Source of the DNA: Prinia subflava
Lineage: Eukaryota > Chordata > Aves > Passeriformes > Cisticolidae
Assembly (NCBI RefSeq): GCF_021018805.1
Contig: NC_086248.1
Span: forward strand, 49,047,485 to 49,111,484
Reading direction: 5' to 3'
Length of the DNA stretch: 64,000 nucleotides
The notes below the pieces were generated by a model. The model saw nothing but the letters and a program-made list of their open reading frames with translations. It was not told the origin of the DNA and made no database searches. The translations under genes and the position numbers were made by a program. This document shows positions 12,501 through 64,000 of this stretch, piece after piece; the stretch's first letter is position 1, and each line of letters starts with the position of its first letter.

Positions 12501-15500
12501 GCTCCTTCTCTGTGTGTTATAAACAATTGTGCAGCAGTGTATAAAAAATATAGGTCAAGAAAGAAAATCCATGAAACTAGAGACTACACAAGTCTACAAA
12601 TGAAACCTGAGTATGTCCCCATACTGACCATCCACTTTCTAAAGTGTTTAGAGCTGAATTTATCCTGAAGTCCTCACTTGCTGTTTGTTCATCCTGAGGT
12701 CAAAGATCTAAGGAGTAAAAACTCAATTGCTCATTTGCAGGTGGCTGCACCGTAAAGGTATCCAAACAATGAATGATGAGACACATTACCTAGCTGTAGG
12801 TAATACCAGTTACCAATACCATTTGCAACAAACACACAAAATACTCCTAACTCATACCCTTGGAAAACTACCTGTAGAGAAAAGGCATATGCTCATGCTA
12901 AAAAGCAGCTATGTGTTCAGGTGAATCAGTGTTAGTGACCAAAATCAGTTGCTAAATTAAAAAAAAATCAAAATTTAAAAAAATTAAGCTGTCAGAAGTG
13001 GTTTGACAGGCAGTTTTCCTGTTGTGAAGCTCCCAATGTGTGACAACATATTAGTTAGGCTCAATGTATACCTTCTTTCTATACTAATATTTTGCCTTAA
13101 TTCAAAGCAATGGCCTTTAAAAGTGTATTTATTTAAAAGCTGGATTTAACTCTCCTCCTTACAAAGAGAAATTTGGGAAAGTACACACGAACCAGTGTAG
13201 CAATGTGACAAGGGTTACACAAGTCCTTCTTGTGAACAGCAGCTTTGAGAGCTATAAACTACTTCATTCATCTTAATGATTATTTAATCTTGGAAGCTGA
13301 CAGTAAGTTCTTTGCCTACAGCATATTGAAAACTGACAGAGAGAGGGCATAGTAATGAGAATTTAATGGCAAAATAAATAATACAGAAGCTGCTTCACTG
13401 ATTGCATTATTATTATCCTGCTGAATTCAACAGGAAAGCTGTGCTCCCAACACCTGTGAGAGGAGCAGGGCTTCCCCCTGAGCACCACACGTTTGCAGCA
13501 GGAAACACGTGGCCTTGGACAGGGAGCAGCTCCGGCTGAGCCCAGAGTCATGACAGGACCAAGAAGGCAGCCTGCACGCTTTTCCTCCACCAGTGCTCTC
13601 CTTACTGGCCATGAACAGAAAACAAATGCCACTCCCAGACATTTTACAGCCCCAGTCTCAAGGGCATGACTTATCATTTCACTACGGATCACTGAAATAA
13701 AAATAACTGTGAATTGAATCATTATCTCTCTGTCTCAGAGGGCGCTGCCAAGCCTCCAGCACCCAGGAGATGAAGAAAGCCTTCTTTCATGGTATCTGCC
13801 AATCTGCCTTCCTTCTTGTTCTGAGCCTCCTAGGGGTGTGTGGCTGGCCTACCAAGGCTCCTAATTTGCCTCTACCAATTACCAACCATCCAAGTTCTGC
13901 AGAGACATCAGCAGCACCAGTGACACTATCTGCAAGCTCCATGGCAAAGTGTTTTGTGCATTAAATTGCTCAAGATCACTAAAGCTGGCTTGTCTCAGTA
14001 GTGCTTCTCTAAGGTTAGTTGGGATGGCCCTTCAGGACTGTTCTGCCCATGTTTGTGATAACCCTTAACAAATATAACTAGAACCTGGCACTATTACTGG
14101 AGAACATATTCTAGATCTCAGTTGGTGGAATACAAACCAGTATAATTCCCAGTACCAACTTATGTAGGACCGACTGGTTTTGATTGCTAATACAAAACAA
14201 TCCACACTCATATGTTGTTATATTGCTTTTCAACAACTACCACTCTTTCAAAGATCATATATATTTTGCAATATATGAATTATTCCATCCATCTCTCTTC
14301 CTCATGTTTCCATTTATGGTGAGTTTCATTTGTAGTTTTTGAATCAGAATTTGATATTGGAAAAATTATTTTCTGTGACCACAATATTTTCACCACATCT
14401 GTGGGGTCTTTAAATCCAGTCTTGAGGCTGTTGCAGAGTTTGACTTTCTGGCCCCTTTGTCTCCGTAATCACCCTCATTTGTATGGATTTGCTCCTGACA
14501 ATCTGTAGACAAGTACAAGAACAGGCCACTTTTAATCACATGGACGCACTCCTCTTTAAAAGTCTCTCAGCTTTCAGAGTCTTGGAGAGTAACCCATATC
14601 CCAACCTCCTTCAACCAGAAGGATGGTGGCATTTGTTGTCAAATCCAGTGAGGATTAGTCCGACCACCAAACTGCTGCACTAGCAAACACTCTCTCTGCG
14701 TTATACCATCTCTAACATTTTAGTCTAGATTTCAAACTCTCCTTTGAAAAGGGTAAGTCTCAAATACTAACAACGTGTGTTAAATACATATACCAAGAAT
14801 ATAATGTACTGGGTACATGGCAAAAAATATGCCTGATCACATATGGTGTCTGAAAAGTTAAAAAACAGACATTAACACTTACAAAACAAGAGCTCAATTA
14901 GAAGAAAGGTTTACCAAACTCGACTCTTTCTAACATAATATAAAATCTAGCAATGTTGTCTCTGACATACAAGTTAATTCTATCCTTCATTTTAGCATAG
15001 CAGCACAGTGTTCCTGACCTGCCAGCAGTGTGAATCCACCTGCCTCACAGCAACCCATCCCCGAAAAGGCTGTACAGAGTCAGACAGCCCACCTTCGATT
15101 CTCCAGCGTACTTTTGAAAGGCAAACCACTGGGGCCTGATTAACATTTGGGTTTCCTGCGGCTGCTGCCACTGTGTTCCCTATCGTAACCTTCCCTGTGC
15201 CACAGGTTTCCTCAGAGCCGGACAGTCAAGGTCGCATCCAGACGGAGAGATGCCCACAGCATACTTTAGAAAACTCCTGTTTCATTCAGCCCATAATTGT
15301 AACAATTCTGGCACAGGTTAACCACGCGGTTTGCAAACCTGCGTGGAGATAGTTTCTCAGGACCGAGCAGCCCGATCGCGACCCGGCAGTGCTGGCGGGG
15401 CCGGACGCTCCCGCCTGCCCGCTCCGGCAGCGCTGCCCGCCGGCCCCGCTCGTGTCCGGCCCCGCGGCGTCCCCGCGCCTCTTCCCGCCCTGGCAGCGGG

Positions 15501-16121
15501 AGCGACGCCTGGGAATGAGCCTGCAAACGGCAAAATAATCCTTTTCCCTCAAAAACATACACGTATATTCGAGAGTGTGTGCACATATATGTGGGCATGT
15601 ACGTAGCTTGCCAGCTTCGAGGGCTCGCAGGCGATGCTGGCGGCCGCACGGGTTTGGGGGAACGCCGCGCCCCGGGTGCAGCACCTCAGAGCGGCGGTGG
15701 GTGGGAGAAGCAGCCCTCGGCGAGGGGAGGGGGCGGCGGGGCCGCGCCGGCCCCTCGGTCCACGGCAGGAGGAGGAGATACCCCGAGCGGCAGCCCAATG
15801 GGAATAGTGGCGCTTCCCCTTCTCCCGTTTCCTCTCTCCACCCCCAGCCCCAGGCCGGGGAGGCGGGAGGCGGCAGCGCTGCAGCCCGGCCACCGGCGGG
15901 GCGCGGGGCCGGAGGCAGCCCCGCACGGCGCCTTCTCCGCTTCCGCAGAAACACCTGCGGGGGGAAGGATGCCGGGAGGGGGCCGCCCCTCTCCGCGGGA
16001 GCGCGGGCTGGCTCCGGAGCCGCCCCAGCGAGAAGGAGGAGGAGGAAGAGCAGAGGAAGAGAAAGGAGCAGGAGGGAAGTGGGGAAGTTGTGCCTTGCCC
16101 GCCCCGCCGAAAACCGGAGCC

Positions 16122-60853
<44,732 letters not shown>

Positions 60854-61567
60854 TTTGCCGAGCGGGAGCGGCACGGTGCGCGGGAACGTCACCGCACAGC
60901 TTTCTGAAGTGAAAACAGAGTTTGGAGGGACTCTGCTGTGGGAGGCAGAAGGCAAACAAGCCCTGTGTACATAATATTGCTGTCTTGCTGGGTTCTGACA
61001 TCTGAAGAAAGCATATGCTGTTTATCACTGTTTATAGCAAGAGAGATGTTATCAGTGAAGACTGTACATCTTATTTTCTGTAACTGATCTCAGTGCTCCA
61101 TTTGCAATGTGTGCAATCTGTACATAGCTTTTATTTAAGGAGAATTTCTTAGGTTTCCTTTTCACCTGGGGGTTTAAAAGGATTGCAGGAATGCGTATTT
61201 AAGAAAAACAGTCCTCTTTTTCTGTCTATCTTACTTGCTGCTGTACTGGCAGCTGTAAATGGTGTATCTTATGGTTGTGTTGATTCATCTCCTTTCCTAT
61301 GATAACTGAAGATAAGGCTGTAGCTCTAACTGGGAGGATAGAAGTTAAACTACTTGCTGCATAATGTGCATGAGAGAAGGCAGCTGAGTATTTAAATACT
61401 GTGCTCAAACACAACTTCCCAGCTGCTTTTTTTAGCAGCAATTTTCACATGCTTGAATTTGATCTAGCATACAAGCTGAGCCCATGTAACTTGCAATTCA
61501 TGCTAGAAAACAGGTAGAAAGGCTGAAACTGGTTTCGGGTTCAAGCCATGGTTATCACTCCACAGCA

Positions 61568-61620
61568 GAAAAAAAAAAAGCCAAACCAAAAAAAACCCCA
61601 AACAAACAAAACCAAACAAC
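61568..61620 (+). repeat. DCBLD1: A/C-rich low-complexity run in the DCBLD1 3' UTR
   Basis: An 11-A run followed by AAAC-type units (ccaaaccaaaaaaaacccca and after). Internal priming by oligo(dT) on this run could create false 3' ends in cDNA data. Confidence 0.8.
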
Positions 61621-62700
61621 ATATCCAATACCAGATAATCTGGGGAAGTTATTTTAATTTATTTTTCGGGAAATGTGTGTAACCAAAATGTGAATTTACA
61701 GTTGAGAATTCAATTCTGTTCAAGCCCTAGCTGATTCTTTTGCTGCTAAACTTTAAGGAAGTTTGTTCCTTGGCACAAAGCAGCAAACTTCCTGAACTCT
61801 TCATTTCTCCACTAGGTATTTTTCCATCTTACAAATTTAGTGTAACATTTCTGTTAGAAGTATTTCAACTAACTAAAACACAGAGTGTGTGTGGGTTACT
61901 GTTGCAGTTAAATTTGCAAGACAGCAGATCAGCACTGCTGTTTTCTAATAGTTTTTCTTTTGCAGCTAACTTGGCAGTTCCGTTTTCAGACAAACTTGAA
62001 AAAGCTTGGGATTGGGTGCAATGTATCGCACAGTAGCTGGCTCCTCTTTCAGCAGGGGCAGCTTCGGAGCAGAACAGCTTCTGGTCGTGACTGGGACCGT
62101 CCACTGCCCTTCTACCTCCAGTGCTTGGGGCATTTCTTTGAATTCAAAAGCTTGTCCTAAAATGTCAAGAAGAGATATACTTCTGTGAAGAAAGAATGGT
62201 GCTATACTTAAAGCACAAGGCTGGGAAACGAGACCAGTAAAACCTGAGCTCTGGGAAAGCCGCTCTTTGAAGGCCCTCCCTTTATTTCCTCGTATATAAA
62301 CGGGATGATTTGTAAAGGGTGCAATGAAGATCGATCAGTCTGTTCGCAGAGTGCTTTCAGATCTCTGGGTGGAAAGTGCTGCCAAAGGACAGACTGGTAG
62401 CAGTGGTACTGCTCACAGATACTGCTAACTCCACCCCGGCCCGAACTCCAGGCAAGCTCGGAGTGGGTTCTTTGCACGCCCTTGTTTCGCGGCCTCCGGC
62501 GGTGCCGTTCCCCACGCATGCGATTCCCGTGCAAAGGAGGAAGAGTCAAGGTAACCTCGTAGCCTTCCTGTGTTTGCTGTCAATACAGTTTCTGTGAAAT
62601 GTCTAAAACACCTCAGGTCCTGAAGTGAAACAGCAGCAGCCTGTTTGTTAGACCGAGCTGGGCGGTGTTGTTTACCTTCTGTTGTTTACATGTCTGTGTA

Positions 62701-62706
62701 AATAAA
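62701..62706 (+). terminator. DCBLD1: Polyadenylation signal AATAAA for DCBLD1
   Basis: AATAAA followed by a mixed sequence and tgtaact/T-rich stretch within 30 nt. It is the first canonical signal downstream of the stop codon, giving a 3' UTR of about 1.87 kb. Cleavage is expected at about 62716-62730. Confidence 0.65.
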
Positions 62707-62730
62707 GAACACTGGTATTTGTAACTCAGC

Positions 62731-64000
62731 CGCACAGGCCTGCCACTTTGCTCGGTGACTCGATCATCGCTGCACGCCCACTCCCGCCACACACCCTGCA
62801 GGGTGAGAAGGAAGTGTTCCCTACGCCCTGCAAAAGTGCCAGTTGCGCTGCTGTAATTCACGGCCCCAGTGTGGCAGGCTAAAAAAAGATTCTCTCAGTG
62901 CCCCGTTTAGCCCAGATTTTCTGTCCATAAGCTCTAGAGAAGAAGAACCCATAAACAAACTCCTGCGCCAAACCTGGCTGCTGGATGCATATGACTGAGG
63001 AAAGGATGAGGATGCCCTCCTGATGAGCTTGAAACCAATCCTCTCCCCACACAACTAATTAGCCTGACTTGTCACTTGCCAAACAAGTCAGTAATCAGGC
63101 CCACTCCCCACCTAATGAGGCAGCTAAGTAACACAGCAATGCAAGGGGACCAGGCAGCAGATGACACTACTTGTATTATAATGAACTTTTTGCGTATTTC
63201 TGCTACATGGTTGGCACATCTGCAGCATGGTACAAGTGTCAAAAGCTTCTTGGCAGCATCTGCCCATTTCTGCTGTCACTCAAACCTATCTTAACAAAGC
63301 TGATTTAGCCTAATGGAAAGTTTGGTCTCAATTTGCACCTTGCCTTCACCCCCACCCCCCTCAAAAGAAACCAAACAAACCTGCAAAGATGGCTTAAAAT
63401 AGATCCCCAAACATCTTGAGCCTCCCTTCACAGCAGTTGGTGCTGACAGGGACAGAGGCAGTATGTGTCCTGGTCACTGCCATGGTGCTTCATGGTTCAC
63501 ATCTGAGGGACTGCTGAGCTTGGTGAACACTAAAAGCCTCAGGCCTCTCCACCTTGACCTAGGAAATTTTTAGCAACCCTGGCAGCAGATGCACAAGAGA
63601 ACTTCCTACCCTACATCTCTGTATCCTAATGGTGGTAGAGATACCAGGAGAGATTCAGGATTGCCTGAATCTCACCAGTGCCTGTTCCCACTGTCACGTC
63701 CATCCTCTGAATGTTTTTTACATACTGATACATCAAACTCCAGCTTGTCTGCATCAGCCTGTCCTCACTGCCAAAGCCAGATGCAGGTATAACACAGGCA
63801 GCATTATAAAACATCACAGGCTTAAAAGTCCTTGCTCCACAGTGAAGGTTAGAGTATGCACCATTTTGGGATATCTCCACACTCAGAAGGCCTGTTAGCC
63901 GTGGATCTCTCTCCAGCATCTCTAGAGATTGTGTGAGAGCAGAGTCTGATCCTCTGGTCAGTAGAGACTTTCAGTGGTGTTTTGGTACCAAACTTCTTCC
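62731..64000. other. Downstream intergenic DNA, no gene seen
   Basis: Some CpGs up to about 62790, then ordinary AT-rich DNA. In human the convergent GOPC gene follows DCBLD1. A GOPC 3' UTR could start here but no coding exon is visible on the minus strand. Confidence 0.5.

Larger units (their letters stand above)
7523..15329. other. Upstream intergenic DNA between the solo LTR and the DCBLD1 CpG island
   Basis: Mostly AT-rich. Contains the inverted repeat at 8134-8164, the G run at 9578-9594, a small signal-peptide-like open frame at 13770-13964 (see findings) and no supported gene. Confidence 0.6.
60854..62725 (+). other. DCBLD1: DCBLD1 3' UTR (predicted)
   Basis: Sequence from the stop codon to just past the only good AATAAA in this stretch. 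It holds an A/C-rich low-complexity run at about 61568-61620 and a CpG-rich patch at about 62435-62535, unusual for a 3' UTR. I saw no AATAAA or ATTAAA on the + strand between the stop and 62701. The end is inferred. Confidence 0.65.

Noticed and set aside
13363..13722. 119-codon minus-strand frame next to the signal-peptide-like ORF
   Set aside because: No recognisable domain, alternative frames equally open, composition unlike a conserved protein.
15286..15954. 222-codon open frame on the minus strand across the CpG island
   Set aside because: Arg/Pro/Gly/Ala-rich translation typical of G+C-rich DNA, overlaps other long frames on both strands, and no domain is visible. Stops are simply rare here.
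63626..63919. Minus-strand 97-codon frame considered as a GOPC or retroelement piece
   Set aside because: It does not resemble the coiled-coil, PDZ or C-terminal region of GOPC, nor a LINE or ERV protein that I recognise.

Overview
The window is vertebrate nuclear DNA, most likely from a songbird (passerine). One multi-exon gene has large introns and canonical GT-AG splice sites. The interspersed repeats are CR1 LINE 3'-end fragments, the typical avian retroposon. At 6.8-7.5 kb there is also a solo LTR with TGTCTTGG/CCAAGACA ends, of a kind I associate with passerine endogenous retroviruses. The species call is inference; no database was searched.

Layout. 1-15.3 kb is upstream intergenic DNA with a CR1 fragment at about 88-245, the solo LTR, a 17-nt G run, and no coding gene that I can support. 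15.33-16.8 kb is a CpG island holding the promoter, 5' UTR and first coding exon of the gene. 16.1-60.9 kb is DCBLD1 (discoidin, CUB and LCCL domain-containing 1) on the + strand. I could place all 15 coding exons, and they join in phase into a 712-residue type I membrane protein, close to the roughly 715 residues of human DCBLD1. 60.85-62.7 kb is its 3' UTR, ending near an AATAAA at 62701. 62.7-64 kb is downstream intergenic DNA. In human the next gene is GOPC in the opposite orientation, but I found no GOPC coding exon here.

DCBLD1 reads in order: signal peptide, CUB, LCCL, F5/8 type C (discoidin), short juxtamembrane stalk, one transmembrane helix, and a cytoplasmic tail with nine YxxP motifs. 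The family (DCBLD1 and DCBLD2/ESDN) is a set of neuropilin-like receptors whose tyrosine-phosphorylated YxxP sites recruit CRK/CRKL SH2 domains. Exon borders follow the domains: CUB on exons 2-3, LCCL on 4-7, discoidin on 8-10, stalk on 11, membrane helix on 12, and tail on 13-15.

I see no undescribed multi-gene system. The points worth a second look are local: a possible alternative last exon at 57293-57369 that matches the splice phase, an 80-nt intron 10 whose retention would predict a soluble ectodomain, an in-frame upstream ATG extending the N-terminus, a degenerate reading frame resembling non-CR1 LINE ORF2 at about 37.3 kb, a small signal-peptide-like ORF 2.3 kb upstream of the gene, several perfect inverted repeats, and CpG-rich blocks inside introns.
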